From Mucilaginibacter roseus (GTDB lineage Bacteria; Bacteroidota; Bacteroidia; Sphingobacteriales; Sphingobacteriaceae), in assembly GCF_021215455.1 (NCBI RefSeq), contig NZ_JAJPWV010000001.1, positions 930,001 through 994,000 of the forward strand: DNA of 64,000 nt, written 5' to 3'. Each line of letters starts with the position of its first letter. Position 1 is the stretch's first letter. This document shows, piece by piece, positions 1-9,020 of the stretch. The position numbers were made by a program, and so were the translations under genes. Below the pieces are notes generated by a model. That model was not told the origin of the DNA and ran no database searches. It saw only the letters and a program-made list of their open reading frames with translations.

Positions 1-1
1 C

Positions 2-331
2 TGTGGTGAACTTAAATATTGGTTTGAAAAAGATGAATTACCGCAGGCAATAAAAACTATGTCGAAAGACGGATTGCACCAATGTGGCACAACTCGCATA
101 GCTAACTCGCCGGATAAGGGTGTGGTTGATACCAATCTGAAAGTTTGGGGTACAAGTAACATTTACGTTTGCAGCAGTTCGGTGTTTCCTACATCAGGAC
201 AGGCAAATCCAACCTTCATGCTCGGTGCTTTTGCGGTGAGGTTGTCAAGGCATTTGAGTTATACAAAAAACAAAAGTAAAAAGTCTTTCAAAACACATTT
301 TCAGCGTGTTAAGTCAATTGATTTAAATTAA
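2..331 (+). CDS. GMC-family oxidoreductase, C-terminal fragment (5' truncated by window edge)
   Basis: The reading frame is open from the window edge to a TAA, giving about 109 residues. It matches the C-terminal domain of GMC flavoprotein oxidoreductases: an HQCGTTR stretch, then VVDTNLKVWGTSNIYVCSSS and FPTSGQANPTFM. In that family this is the end of the FAD-binding fold next to the active-site His. These enzymes oxidise alcohols or sugars using FAD. The gene stops 2 nt before a glycosyltransferase, so it probably belongs to the same polysaccharide operon and may act on a sugar or lipid-linked intermediate (inference). An ATG at 59 lies inside the domain and is not a real start. Confidence 0.85.
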   Translation, partial: CGELKYWFEKDELPQAIKTMSKDGLHQCGTTRIANSPDKGVVDTNLKVWGTSNIYVCSSSVFPTSGQANPTFMLGAFAVRLSRHLSYTKNKSKKSFKTHFQRVKSIDLN

Positions 332-333
332 TC

Positions 334-1221
334 ATGATCTCTGTAATTATACTTACTAAAAATGAAGAGGCTGATTTGCCCGTCTGCCTACAATCGTTAC
401 AATGGACGGATGACGTTCACGTGCTTGACTCGTTGAGCACTGACCGTACAGCTGAAATAGCCTATAAATATGGCGCGTCGGTAACAACCAACGCGTTTGA
501 GAGCTTTGGCAAGCAGCGCAATTTCGCTTTGCAAAACATCAGCTTAAAATACAATTGGATATTATTTCTGGATGCGGATGAGGTAGCTACGCCGGAATTT
601 AGAGATGCTGTATTAAAGGCGACCGACGAAGCGGGTGAAAATATCGCTGGCTATTATTGCTGTTGGAAAATGATGTTAGAGGGGCGCTGGTTAAAGCGTT
701 GCGATAACTTCCCAAAATGGCAGCTGCGCCTGTTGCGTAAAGGTAGGGTTACCTATACCGATTTTGGTCATGGGCAAAAGGAAGATCAGGTTTTAGGTAA
801 AGCAGAATATTTGAAAGAGCCATATTTGCACTACGGTTTTTCAAAAGGCTGGTCGCATTGGATTGAACGGCATAATCGCTATTCAACACTCGAGGCTGAG
901 GCCAGACTGAAACACCGCCCGCCCTTTAAAAACATTTTTAGCAAGCATGGCAGTACACGTAATCCCGCATTAAAATCGTGGTTAAGCCGCCTACCGGGCT
1001 GGCCATTGCTGAGGTTTATTCATGCTTATTTCTTTGCGCTTGGTTTTACCGAGGGCATACAAGGGCTAACCTATTGCATCAATATATCTTACTACGAATA
1101 TATGATCATCATCAAAATACGTGAGATCATGATAAACCAAAAGGCAAAAACTCGAAAGGGTCAGGCGCCAATCAACAATCAAGAAGACGCTGCACAATTA
1201 GTTTTGCAGGCATCCGAATAA
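334..1221 (+). CDS. Glycosyltransferase family 2, WaaE/KdtX-like
   Basis: A 295-residue cytoplasmic GT-A glycosyltransferase. It starts with MISVIILTKNEE, the usual GT2 nucleotide-sugar strand, and has a DSLSTDRT segment (about 32-39) and a DAD metal-binding motif at 80-82. The overall shape resembles the WaaE/KdtX group, which adds a sugar to lipopolysaccharide core or to exopolysaccharide. Its start lies 2 nt after the GMC gene's stop, indicating cotranscription. A hydrophobic stretch near residues 225-260 may touch the membrane. The exact donor and acceptor cannot be read from the sequence. Confidence 0.9.
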   Translation: MISVIILTKNEEADLPVCLQSLQWTDDVHVLDSLSTDRTAEIAYKYGASVTTNAFESFGKQRNFALQNISLKYNWILFLDADEVATPEFRDAVLKATDEAGENIAGYYCCWKMMLEGRWLKRCDNFPKWQLRLLRKGRVTYTDFGHGQKEDQVLGKAEYLKEPYLHYGFSKGWSHWIERHNRYSTLEAEARLKHRPPFKNIFSKHGSTRNPALKSWLSRLPGWPLLRFIHAYFFALGFTEGIQGLTYCINISYYEYMIIIKIREIMINQKAKTRKGQAPINNQEDAAQLVLQASE

Positions 1222-1277
1222 ACTTCCTCTTTTTAACTATTAGCGCCTCCCCCAAGCGCGTAAATTAAACCAACATT

Positions 1278-2615
1278 ATGGCTAAAGATGTACCTGAGCG
1301 TGAACTGAGCAAATTAGATGCTCCGTCAAAAAGTATTTTGCTGATCGGCATTAATTTTTCGCCGGAGCTTACCGGGATAGGTAAGTATACCGGCGAGATG
1401 GTTGACTGGCTGGTTGAAAACAATTTTCAGTGTAATGTAGTCACGAGTTTTCCGTATTACCCTTACTGGCAAATACAAAAGCCATATAAAAACAAGTTCC
1501 ATACCCGCGAGACGCTAAAGAACGGTAAGCTTAATATATATCGTTGCCCTATGTATGTGCCAGCGCAACCAAGCGGCATGAAAAGGCTGATTCATGAGTT
1601 TACCTTTTTTTGCTCCGCACTGCTGATGGTGATATACTTGCTGTTTAAACCCAAAAAAGATTATATTTTTTGCGTAGCGCCACCATTTCATATTGGCTTT
1701 TTAGGGTTGATTTACCGTTTTTTTAAAGGAGGAAAGATACTTTATCATATTCAGGATCTGCAAATAGAAGCTGCGCGAGACCTGCAGATGCTGAAGTCGG
1801 ATAAAGCTTTTAAGGTACTATTCGGTATGGAAAGGCTAATATTGCAACGGGTTAATTTTGTAAGCACCATATCAAGCGGTATGCTTAAAAAGGTTTCTAA
1901 AAAAGCCGATAAAGAAGTTCTGTTCTTTCCGAATTGGGTGGACACCAACGCTTACTGCCCATTATATGATAGCGCTGAACTGAAAAAACTTTGGGGCTTT
2001 CATGAGGATGATAAAATAGTACTTTACTCAGGCAGTATTGGTGAAAAACAGGGCCTGGATGGCATTTTAAGCGTTGCGCGTCACCTGGAAGCATCAAAAT
2101 TTATAAAGTTTGTGATTTGCGGTACCGGGCCCTATAAAGAAAAACTGATGCAAAGTGCACGTGAGCAAAAGCTAAACAATGTTCACTTTTTACCCTTGCA
2201 GGAACCGCATTTGTTTAACAATTTCTTAAATATGGCCGATGTGCACCTGGTATTGCAAAAGAAGAATGCAAGTGACCTGGTGATGCCATCAAAGTTGACT
2301 ACTATTTTAGCGGTAGGGGGTTTGGCATTGATCACTGCTGAGCCGGGTACAAACCTTTTTGAAATTATCAATGACAATAGGATGGGAGTAGTAATACCGT
2401 CTGAAAACCTGCAATCTTTAGAAGAAGCTATTCTGCGCTGCTGCACCATTGACAACACCGCCGAAAAGCTAAACGGTCGTAACTATGCCGAAACGCATTT
2501 GGATAAAAATAATATCCTAACCAAAGTGATGCGTTTAATAGGTAATCATAATTTCGAACCGGCTCAGGTAAGCGAAAGGCATGTTGAATATCTGGAGTTG
2601 GAGAACAATATTTAA
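1278..2615 (+). CDS. WcaI-family colanic-acid-type glycosyltransferase (GT4)
   Basis: A 445-residue GT-B glycosyltransferase. The N-terminus ILLIGINFSPELTGIGKYTG followed by an SFPYYPYW segment is characteristic of WcaI, a putative colanic acid fucosyltransferase. The C-terminal half has a nucleotide-sugar-binding fold with LYSGSIGEKQGLD and a PSKLTTILAVGG stretch. A hydrophobic segment near residue 115 suggests membrane association. The partner gmd lies about 450 nt downstream and makes the GDP-fucose precursor, so a fucosyl transfer role fits. Donor specificity is inferred from family and context. Confidence 0.88.
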   Translation: MAKDVPERELSKLDAPSKSILLIGINFSPELTGIGKYTGEMVDWLVENNFQCNVVTSFPYYPYWQIQKPYKNKFHTRETLKNGKLNIYRCPMYVPAQPSGMKRLIHEFTFFCSALLMVIYLLFKPKKDYIFCVAPPFHIGFLGLIYRFFKGGKILYHIQDLQIEAARDLQMLKSDKAFKVLFGMERLILQRVNFVSTISSGMLKKVSKKADKEVLFFPNWVDTNAYCPLYDSAELKKLWGFHEDDKIVLYSGSIGEKQGLDGILSVARHLEASKFIKFVICGTGPYKEKLMQSAREQKLNNVHFLPLQEPHLFNNFLNMADVHLVLQKKNASDLVMPSKLTTILAVGGLALITAEPGTNLFEIINDNRMGVVIPSENLQSLEEAILRCCTIDNTAEKLNGRNYAETHLDKNNILTKVMRLIGNHNFEPAQVSERHVEYLELENNI

Positions 2616-2720
2616 TCTTCAATATATCATACAATCAGGTTCTTTAACTTAAATATTTTATAACACTAATAACATTTCATAGCTTTATCCGTACAACAGG
2701 AGGTATCAACAATCCTGATT

Positions 2721-2951
2721 ATGCCAACGGTAATGGATCAAGCTCAGTTAACAAAAGTTTATTTAACCGATTTAGAGCGTAACCTTACTTTTTTTGGCAT
2801 AGTTGATAAACTGAATGAGGCAAATAATAGCATAGAGGTAAAACTTACCGATGTTAAAGTTTACGAGTACGAATCATCAAATTATCTTTACAGTTCGCCT
2901 GAGGTTACGTTTACCCGTCCCAAGTCGGTTTTACATATAGAAGCAGCGTAA
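2721..2951 (+). CDS. Small uncharacterised protein between wcaI-like and gmd
   Basis: A 76-residue protein with no signal peptide or membrane segment and a mixed-charge, beta-rich-looking sequence (VEVKLTDVKVYEYESSNYLY-like pattern). I do not recognise the family. It sits alone between two polysaccharide genes on the same strand. A perfect AGGAGGT occurs at 2698-2704 but is 16 nt before the ATG, too far for ordinary Shine-Dalgarno use. No other in-frame start explains it. Codon use looks like its neighbours. It is likely real given clean flanks and intergenic spacing, but its function is unknown. Confidence 0.6.
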   Translation: MPTVMDQAQLTKVYLTDLERNLTFFGIVDKLNEANNSIEVKLTDVKVYEYESSNYLYSSPEVTFTRPKSVLHIEAA

Positions 2952-3072
2952 CTGGTTCCTACTTTCTTTTTCGAGATTCTATTTTTATTTATTGTAAGCT
3001 TTTAAGCTGTTAGCCGTAATGGTTTATGGTTTTTACCTGCTTACTATTCTATAAACATTACTATACATTTTT

Positions 3073-4188
3073 ATGAAAAAAAAGGCCCTTATCACGGGTA
3101 TCACCGGTCAAGACGGTGCATACCTTGCTGAACTCTTATTATCAAAAAATTACGAGGTTCATGGTATTAAAAGACGGAGTTCACTGTTCAATACCGAGCG
3201 TATTGATCATTTATACCAGGATCCGCATGATGAAAACCGCAACTTTATTATGCATTACGGCGACTTGAGCGATTCTACTAACCTCATTCGCATCATTCAG
3301 CAGGTTCAGCCCGATGAAATTTACAACTTGGGTGCTATGAGCCATGTTAAAGTGAGCTTTGATACACCTGAATATACCGCTAATGCCGATGGCATTGGTA
3401 CGTTACGCTTGCTTGAAGCCATCCGTATACTTGGCCTTAATAAAAAAACCAAAATATACCAGGCTTCGACATCTGAACTTTATGGTTTGGTGCAAGCCGT
3501 TCCACAATCAGAAACTACGCCTTTTTACCCACGCTCGCCCTACGCTGTGGCCAAACTATACGCTTACTGGATAACGGTTAACTATCGCGAAGCTTATGAT
3601 ATGTTTGCCTGCAACGGGATATTGTTTAATCACGAAAGCCCGTTACGCGGAGAAACTTTTGTGACACGTAAAATTACCCGCGGCGTTGCCAAAATAGCAT
3701 TGGGTTTGCAAAACAAATTGTACCTGGGTAACCTTGATGCCCGTCGAGACTGGGGGCATGCTAAGGATTACGTTGAAGCCATGTGGCGCATATTGCAGCA
3801 GGATAAACCCGAAGATTTTGTGATAGCAACCGGCATTACAACTACGGTGCGCGATTTTATTAAAATGGCTTTCGCTGAGCTTGGTATCGATATTGAATTT
3901 AAAGGCGAGGGTGTTAATGAACGCGGTTACGTAGTGGCTTGCAGCAACGTTGATTACCTGGTTGAAGTAGGGAAAGAGATAGTTGCGGTTGATCCGGCCT
4001 ATTTCCGCCCTACTGAGGTTGAGCTGTTGATTGGTGATCCTACAAAAGCTAAAGAAAAGCTCGGTTGGGAAATAAAGTACAGCCTGGATATGCTTGTCAG
4101 CGATATGGTTCAGGCTGATGTAACGCTGTTCAAAAAGGAACGCATACTAAAGGAGCTTGGTTACGAGATCAAAAACCAGTTTGAATAA
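3073..4188 (+). CDS. gmd: GDP-mannose 4,6-dehydratase
   Basis: A 371-residue short-chain dehydrogenase/reductase that converts GDP-D-mannose to GDP-4-keto-6-deoxymannose, the precursor of GDP-fucose, rhamnose and related sugars. Visible marks are the NADP-binding GITGQDG loop at 9-15, ASTSELYG at 131-138, the catalytic Tyr157 and Lys161 in SPYAVAK, and the NHESPLRG segment typical of Gmd. The length is normal. It follows the WcaI-like transferase and supports a fucose-containing exopolysaccharide. GDP-fucose synthase is not in the window. Confidence 0.97.
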   Translation: MKKKALITGITGQDGAYLAELLLSKNYEVHGIKRRSSLFNTERIDHLYQDPHDENRNFIMHYGDLSDSTNLIRIIQQVQPDEIYNLGAMSHVKVSFDTPEYTANADGIGTLRLLEAIRILGLNKKTKIYQASTSELYGLVQAVPQSETTPFYPRSPYAVAKLYAYWITVNYREAYDMFACNGILFNHESPLRGETFVTRKITRGVAKIALGLQNKLYLGNLDARRDWGHAKDYVEAMWRILQQDKPEDFVIATGITTTVRDFIKMAFAELGIDIEFKGEGVNERGYVVACSNVDYLVEVGKEIVAVDPAYFRPTEVELLIGDPTKAKEKLGWEIKYSLDMLVSDMVQADVTLFKKERILKELGYEIKNQFE

Positions 4189-4214
4189 TCAAATCAATCA
4201 AAAATAATAACGTT

Positions 4215-4652
4215 ATGAACTTACTTATTATTGACGACGAACCTATCCAGCATCTTATTTACGATAAGATGCTGGATATATATGTGCCAAATGCTTCATC
4301 GCATACCATGCACAGTTACGATGGTGCTAATGCACTTGAGTTTTTAAAGCGCAATAGCGACAACGCCAAAGCTTTGCCCGATATGATATTTTTGGATATT
4401 CATATGGCATCACTAAGTGGTTTTGATTTTTTAGAACGTTTTAAAAAGTTAAGCCAAAAGCTTATAAAAAAAATTGAGGTTTATGTGATCTCCTCATCTA
4501 TCGATCCGGATGATATAAACCGTTCAAAAGCGTATGCTTTTGTTAAAGATTATATCATAAAACCGGTTACCCAAATCGCCATCAAAAATATATTTAACAG
4601 CAATGGCCAGTTCCCTAATAACATGGCTTTGTTGAAACACTACGGGCAATAG
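4215..4652 (+). CDS. Single-domain response regulator
   Basis: A 145-residue receiver domain with no output domain. The acidic pocket is D7-D8-E9, the phospho-acceptor is D61 in IFLDIHM, the switch Ser/Thr lies in ISSS (about 92-95) and the conserved Lys is K116 in IIKP. It is 26 nt downstream of gmd and probably on the same transcript. It likely acts as a phosphorelay intermediate or by protein contact. No cognate kinase is adjacent. The nearest kinases in the window are at 26.4-29.5 kb. Confidence 0.9.
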   Translation: MNLLIIDDEPIQHLIYDKMLDIYVPNASSHTMHSYDGANALEFLKRNSDNAKALPDMIFLDIHMASLSGFDFLERFKKLSQKLIKKIEVYVISSSIDPDDINRSKAYAFVKDYIIKPVTQIAIKNIFNSNGQFPNNMALLKHYGQ

Positions 4653-4778
4653 CTTCCTGAAACAAACCCCGGTTTCGCTTATATAAGTGCCTGACTGCAA
4701 AGTCATAAAACATTCCTAATTAAACTACTTGATCGTTTATACTAATGCTCTCTGAAAAGGGGGTATGTGTTTGTTATG

Positions 4779-4798
4779 CCTGCCTCCGCAGGTTTTAT
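4779..4798 (+). terminator. Short GC hairpin plus TTTT, possible terminator
   Basis: CCTGC (4779-4783) pairs with GCAGG (4788-4792) across a 4-nt loop and is followed by TTTT. It sits between the response regulator and the small membrane protein gene. The stem is only 5 bp, so this is tentative. Confidence 0.35.
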
Positions 4799-4837
4799 GC
4801 TTAGCTAAACAATTATAAACTTATAACACCAAAACAA

Positions 4838-4996
4838 ATGAAAAATTTAACAACCTCACTTAACCGGTTTGGATTCCGTGTTATGAACAATGAAATGAAT
4901 GGTGCTGATGTAGCTATCATCGTCGCTGTTTGTTTAACCATTTCAATGGCGGTAATCCTGTTAATTGGCGATCCATCTCAACTTGCTAACAGGTAA
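4838..4996 (+). CDS. Small single-span membrane protein (52 aa)
   Basis: An ATG-to-TAA frame of 52 codons. The product begins MKNLTTSLNRFGFRVM and has one hydrophobic helix, ADVAIIVAVCLTISMAVILL (about residues 24-43), followed by a short polar tail. I know no family for it. It stands alone, with a hairpin before it (4779-4792) and strong hairpins after it (5020-5038 and 5060-5090), consistent with a short independent transcript. The clear membrane-helix pattern and flanking terminator argue that it is translated. No function can be given. Confidence 0.5.
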   Translation: MKNLTTSLNRFGFRVMNNEMNGADVAIIVAVCLTISMAVILLIGDPSQLANR

Positions 4997-5019
4997 TTTT
5001 AGAGATATTGTTTTACTAA

Positions 5020-5051
5020 CAGGCGCGCGATGCGCCTGACTCAATGGTCAG
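5020..5051 (+). repeat. Two overlapping hairpins downstream of the small membrane protein gene
   Basis: CAGGCGC (5020-5026) pairs perfectly with GCGCCTG (5032-5038). CTGAC (5036-5040) pairs with GTCAG (5047-5051). The two share three bases, so they are mutually exclusive. They lie directly before a strong intrinsic terminator. Confidence 0.5.
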
Positions 5052-5059
5052 TTAATGTC

Positions 5060-5090
5060 AAGGCATACCATTTTCGGTATGCCTTTTTTT
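5060..5090 (+). terminator. Rho-independent terminator
   Basis: AAGGCATACC (5060-5069), a 6-nt loop and GGTATGCCTT (5076-5085) form a perfect 10-bp stem running into a T tract ending at 5090. It closes the transcript of the 52-aa membrane protein and insulates the GH2 gene. It also shows that an ATG at 5030 cannot be the GH2 start. Confidence 0.85.
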
Positions 5091-5194
5091 ATTCTATACT
5101 GATCGAGATATTTCGGATTTTACGCAAACGTTACCGTAGATTACGTTTGCACTGGTTAATTGTAATGGTTAGTTTCAAAACAAATAACCAAGTA

Positions 5195-7945
5195 ATGAAA
5201 CTATTTTGCCAGTTATGCCTATGCTTCCTCACATCAGTAAGCGCTTTTTCACAACAAACAAAAAAAAAGTACTTATCGGGTACAGGTAAGGATCATACCG
5301 TACTGTGGGACTTTTATTGCACTGAGGGCCGTAAAAGCGGGCAATGGACTAAATTACCCGTGCCATCACAATGGGAAACTCATGGCTTTGGTAATTACAA
5401 TTACGGGCATGACAAGGTGAAATACAAAGAGCAGGGGCAATATAGAACAACTTTTGCTACTGAGCCGGCATGGAAAGGTAAGCATGTTTTTATTGTGTTT
5501 GAGGGATCAATGACGGACACCAGGGTATTAGTGAACGGCAAGCAGGCCGGCGATATTCATCAAGGTGGGTTTTACAGGTTTAAATATGATATTACCGATT
5601 TATTGAAGCCAAACGGTCAAAATCTACTGGAGGTAACGGTGGATAAGCAGTCTGCAAATAAATCTGTAAACAAAGCCGAGAACGGGGATTTCTGGATATT
5701 TGGCGGGATATTCCGCCCCGTTTATCTGGAGATAATGCCTGAGACTTACATCGACAGGCTGGCTGTCAACGCGGCGGCTGATGGTGCATTTGAAATAGAC
5801 GTTTATACCAGGAATATTAAAGGCGGCGAAATAATTGACGGCCGGATACAAAAATTAAATGGACAAACTGTGGGCAAAGTATTCAGAACATCCGTCCAAA
5901 TGGCTGAGGAGTTCCAAAAGCTTAGCGCAAAATTTGCCGACCCTTTAAAATGGAGCGCCGAATCTCCCAACTTATATCAGGCTGTTATTAATGTTAAAGA
6001 TAAGAACGGTACGGTGCTACATCAGGTTAAACAAAAGTTCGGCTTCCGTACAATTGAAGTCCGGAAAAATGATGGTTTATACCTGAACGGGGCAAGGATT
6101 ATATTGAAAGGTGTGAACCGCCATAGTTTTTGGCCGGAGAGTGGGCGTACCCTTAGTCGCAACGTTCACATGTTAGATGTAAACGCCATTAAAGATATGA
6201 ATATGAATGCGGTACGTATGTCGCATTATCCGCCAGATCAGGAGTTTTTAGATATGTGTGATTCCGTTGGTCTATATGTGTTGGATGAGTTGACCGGTTG
6301 GCAAGCCAGCTACGATACTATAGTTGGCCGGAAGCTGGTTAAGGAGTTAGTAGTACGGGACGTAAATCATCCCTCTGTTTTATTTTGGGATAACGGTAAC
6401 GAAGGTGGTTTTAATCGCGGGCTTGATAATGATTACCGTCTGTACGACCCGCAGAACAGAACGGTACTGCATCCATGGGAAAAATTTAACAATACTAACA
6501 CCCGGCATTACCCGGATTATAATTACGTGGCAAACATATTACCAAAAGACCCGGATGGCGGCGTGTTTTTCCCTACAGAGTTTATGCATGGCCTTTACGA
6601 TGGCGGCGCAGGTGCCGGTCTCGAAGATTTTTGGAATGCTATGTTAAAATATAAAGCGAATGCAGGCGGCTTTATATGGGTGCTTGGCGATGAAGCGCTT
6701 ATTCGTACGGATAAAAATAACGCATATGATGCGGATGGTAACCATGCACCGGACGGCATAGTTGGGCCGCATCGCGAAAAGGAAGCAAGCTATTATACCA
6801 TAAAGGAAATATGGTCGCCTATTTATATTAATCAGCAATCTATCAATACAAGTTTTGACGGTAAAGTAGCCGTTGAAAACCGATATTCGTTCGTTAATCT
6901 TAACGCTTGTACATTTAAATGGAAGCTTGTTAAATTTCCGGGTGCCGCATCTAAAAATACGTCTGCTATAACTACAATTACCGGAAAACCGTTACCCTTA
7001 TCGTTAGCGCCGGGTAAAAAAGGAACTCTTAATTTAAAATTACCTGCGAATTGGATCAATAACGACGCCTTGTATTTAACGGCTTATGACGTTCACAAAA
7101 AAGAAGTATTCACTTGGAGCTGGCCTATAACAGCGCCAGCTAAAATAATCAAGGCCAGCACTCCCTGGGTGAAAATGCCTGTTATCGGCAGTGAAAATGC
7201 AGAGGAAGTTATTATCAACGCTAATCTTATAAAATATCACTTTAATAAAAGTACCGGGTATCTAACCAAGGTGGTTAAGCCCAATGTAACTGTTTCATTG
7301 TCCGGAGGTCCGGCGTTAGCGGGCGTTAAAACACACTTAAAAAGTTTCAGATACAAGCAAGAAGATGGCAGCCAGATAGTCGAAGCGGATTACGACGGTG
7401 ATGCTGACCTGCAAGTAAGATGGACCTTTGCCTGGGGCAAACCGGTGCAACTACAATACACCTACAAGCAAAATGGCGATGTTGATTTTCATGGTATTAG
7501 TTTCAACTATCCGGAGGGTAAAGTCACTGGCGTAAAGTGGCTTGGTCGCGGACCGTATAAGGTTTGGAAAAACCGCCTGCGTGGCCAGCAATTTGGTGTT
7601 TGGTATAAAAATTATAACAATGGCATTACCGGCGAAAAATGGGAGTATCCTGAATTTAAGGGATATCACCAGGAGGTTAACTGGATAACCATCGAAAATA
7701 AGGAAGCGCCGTTTACTGTGTACAGCGGTGATAAAAATATTTTTGTACAACTATACAAACAGGATAGGGCAAATGCCACGCTTGATCGGGTTGAACCGCC
7801 CATGCCAACTGGTGACATCAGCTTTTTGCAAGGCATCAGCGCCATCGGTACAAAATTTCAGGAAGCAAAAGATTTAGGACCGCAAAGTCAAAAAAATAAG
7901 CTTACCGGCGAAGCAATAAGCGGTACCTTATGGTTTCAATTCTAA
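5195..7945 (+). CDS. Glycoside hydrolase family 2 (beta-galactosidase-like), secreted
   Basis: A 916-residue exported GH2 enzyme. I place the start at 5195 because it gives a signal peptide (MKLFCQLCLCFLTSVSAFSQ). Earlier in-frame ATGs (5030, 5165) overlap a terminator or precede the signal. The order is a jelly-roll sugar-binding domain (about 40-220), an Ig-like domain, then the TIM barrel with GVNRHSFWPESGR, the acid/base Glu403 in NGNEGG and the probable nucleophile Glu462 in PTEFMHG. The C-terminal part (about 690-916) resembles the small-chain beta-galactosidase domain. It neighbours GH51 and GH127 genes, suggesting removal of galactosyl or related beta-linked units from plant side chains. 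Exact substrate is inference. Confidence 0.9.
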   Translation: MKLFCQLCLCFLTSVSAFSQQTKKKYLSGTGKDHTVLWDFYCTEGRKSGQWTKLPVPSQWETHGFGNYNYGHDKVKYKEQGQYRTTFATEPAWKGKHVFIVFEGSMTDTRVLVNGKQAGDIHQGGFYRFKYDITDLLKPNGQNLLEVTVDKQSANKSVNKAENGDFWIFGGIFRPVYLEIMPETYIDRLAVNAAADGAFEIDVYTRNIKGGEIIDGRIQKLNGQTVGKVFRTSVQMAEEFQKLSAKFADPLKWSAESPNLYQAVINVKDKNGTVLHQVKQKFGFRTIEVRKNDGLYLNGARIILKGVNRHSFWPESGRTLSRNVHMLDVNAIKDMNMNAVRMSHYPPDQEFLDMCDSVGLYVLDELTGWQASYDTIVGRKLVKELVVRDVNHPSVLFWDNGNEGGFNRGLDNDYRLYDPQNRTVLHPWEKFNNTNTRHYPDYNYVANILPKDPDGGVFFPTEFMHGLYDGGAGAGLEDFWNAMLKYKANAGGFIWVLGDEALIRTDKNNAYDADGNHAPDGIVGPHREKEASYYTIKEIWSPIYINQQSINTSFDGKVAVENRYSFVNLNACTFKWKLVKFPGAASKNTSAITTITGKPLPLSLAPGKKGTLNLKLPANWINNDALYLTAYDVHKKEVFTWSWPITAPAKIIKASTPWVKMPVIGSENAEEVIINANLIKYHFNKSTGYLTKVVKPNVTVSLSGGPALAGVKTHLKSFRYKQEDGSQIVEADYDGDADLQVRWTFAWGKPVQLQYTYKQNGDVDFHGISFNYPEGKVTGVKWLGRGPYKVWKNRLRGQQFGVWYKNYNNGITGEKWEYPEFKGYHQEVNWITIENKEAPFTVYSGDKNIFVQLYKQDRANATLDRVEPPMPTGDISFLQGISAIGTKFQEAKDLGPQSQKNKLTGEAISGTLWFQF

Positions 7946-8033
7946 TTAATATTGGCAAATGACAGATAAAAAATATAATTGAACGCTTATAAACTCGATC
8001 CAATTCACTCTATTACCCTCGTTAAAATAAACA

Positions 8034-8063
8034 GCATACAAGGTTTATTAACTTATTGTATGC
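8034..8063 (-). terminator. Inverted repeat spanning the AraC gene stop
   Basis: GCATACAA (8034-8041) and TTGTATGC (8056-8063) form an 8-bp stem that overlaps the AraC gene's stop codon, followed on the minus strand by T-rich sequence. It lies between the convergent GH2 and AraC genes and could end either transcript. It is weak because there is no long T tract. Confidence 0.35.
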
Positions 8064-8911
8064 CGTTTGTTTTGTTTTTGATAGGCGAGAGGCGATAAGC
8101 CAATCTGCTTTTTAAAGCGACGGTTAAAATAGGAGATGTTGTTAAAACCGCTTTCAAAGCAAACCTGCAATATACTAAGTTCTTTTTGCTGCAAAAGGCG
8201 GCAGGCATAACCTATACGCAAGTCGTTCACAAATTCAGATAACGTTTTTCGCGTGTGTTGCTTAAAATAGCGGCAAAAGGCCGCCACCGTTAAGTTCGCC
8301 ATAGCCGCTACATCATCAATTGCAATATCATTTCTAAAGTTATCGAGCAGATAATGATAAATGCGGTTCATCCTTGCTGTGTCTTTTTGAATGCTTGCGG
8401 CTATTTGTTTCTGGGCCGATAAAACGGTGTAATCCTTAGCCTTGGCTAATAAGCCCAACAAGCCAATCAATCCCGCCACGGCTTCTGGTTCGTCTGCATT
8501 TACCATGGCTTTCATTTTCCGCTCAGCTAAATCACGTGTCTCGCCGTAAAAGTTGAGGCCGTGTTTGGCACGCTCAAATAATTGGTTCAGGGCGTTAAAT
8601 TGTGGTTTATTGAAAAAACCTGCACCCAGGCAATTCTCGTCAAATTGTATTACAATCTGGTGCACTTCACGGTCGGCAGGCATATGCTTGTTGTAAAAGG
8701 TATGTGGCAAATGCGGCCCGAATAAGCACAAATCACCCGGAAAAAAATCAGCTATATGGTCGCCCACATAACGGGTGCCGCTGCTTTTCATCACAAAAAT
8801 AATCTCATATTCCGGGTGTGTATGTAACGGGAAATCGTTAAAGGGAAAACGCTCCTCCTTTACTACAAATAACCGTTCACCGGCCATTATTTTCTCTTCA
8901 AACAAACGCAT
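8048..8911 (-). CDS. AraC-family transcriptional regulator with N-terminal cupin
   Basis: A 287-residue regulator. The N-terminal part (about 1-110) is a cupin/jelly-roll sensor with FNDFPLHTHPEYEIIFV. The C-terminal part (about 185-285) holds the two helix-turn-helix motifs, including IDDVAAMANLTVAAFCRYFK and ILQVCFESGFNNISYFNRRF. It is divergent from the GH51 gene across a 109-nt gap, so it most likely senses a sugar and controls the GH51-GH127 genes and perhaps GH2. Direct repeats in the shared upstream region (8915-8971) are candidate operators. The effector is unknown; arabinose or an oligosaccharide is inference. Confidence 0.93.
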   Translation of the reverse strand: MRLFEEKIMAGERLFVVKEERFPFNDFPLHTHPEYEIIFVMKSSGTRYVGDHIADFFPGDLCLFGPHLPHTFYNKHMPADREVHQIVIQFDENCLGAGFFNKPQFNALNQLFERAKHGLNFYGETRDLAERKMKAMVNADEPEAVAGLIGLLGLLAKAKDYTVLSAQKQIAASIQKDTARMNRIYHYLLDNFRNDIAIDDVAAMANLTVAAFCRYFKQHTRKTLSEFVNDLRIGYACRLLQQKELSILQVCFESGFNNISYFNRRFKKQIGLSPLAYQKQNKRHTIS

Positions 8912-8914
8912 ATA

Positions 8915-8971
8915 TCAATATAGTGTCAATATCTGCTAATGGAGTACCAATTATTTCCTTTAATGGTATAC
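8915..8971. promoter_or_regulatory. Direct repeats in the AraC/GH51 divergent promoter region
   Basis: TCAATAT occurs at 8915-8921 and 8926-8932, starts 11 bp apart (one helical turn). TAATGGnnTAC occurs at 8937-8947 and 8961-8971, 24 bp apart. AraC-type proteins commonly bind direct repeats with such phasing. A promoter-like TACATTTTTG (near the TAnnTTTG box) follows at 8969-8978 before the GH51 start. Assignment to the adjacent regulator is inference. Confidence 0.4.
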
Positions 8972-9020
8972 ATTTTTGCACTGCATTAGCCAACAAACAT
9001 AAAAAAAATTCTACGCTGTT

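Noticed and set aside
5030..5194. ATG at 5030 as start of the GH2 gene
   Set aside because: It lies in hairpins and before a strong terminator. The signal peptide begins at 5195.
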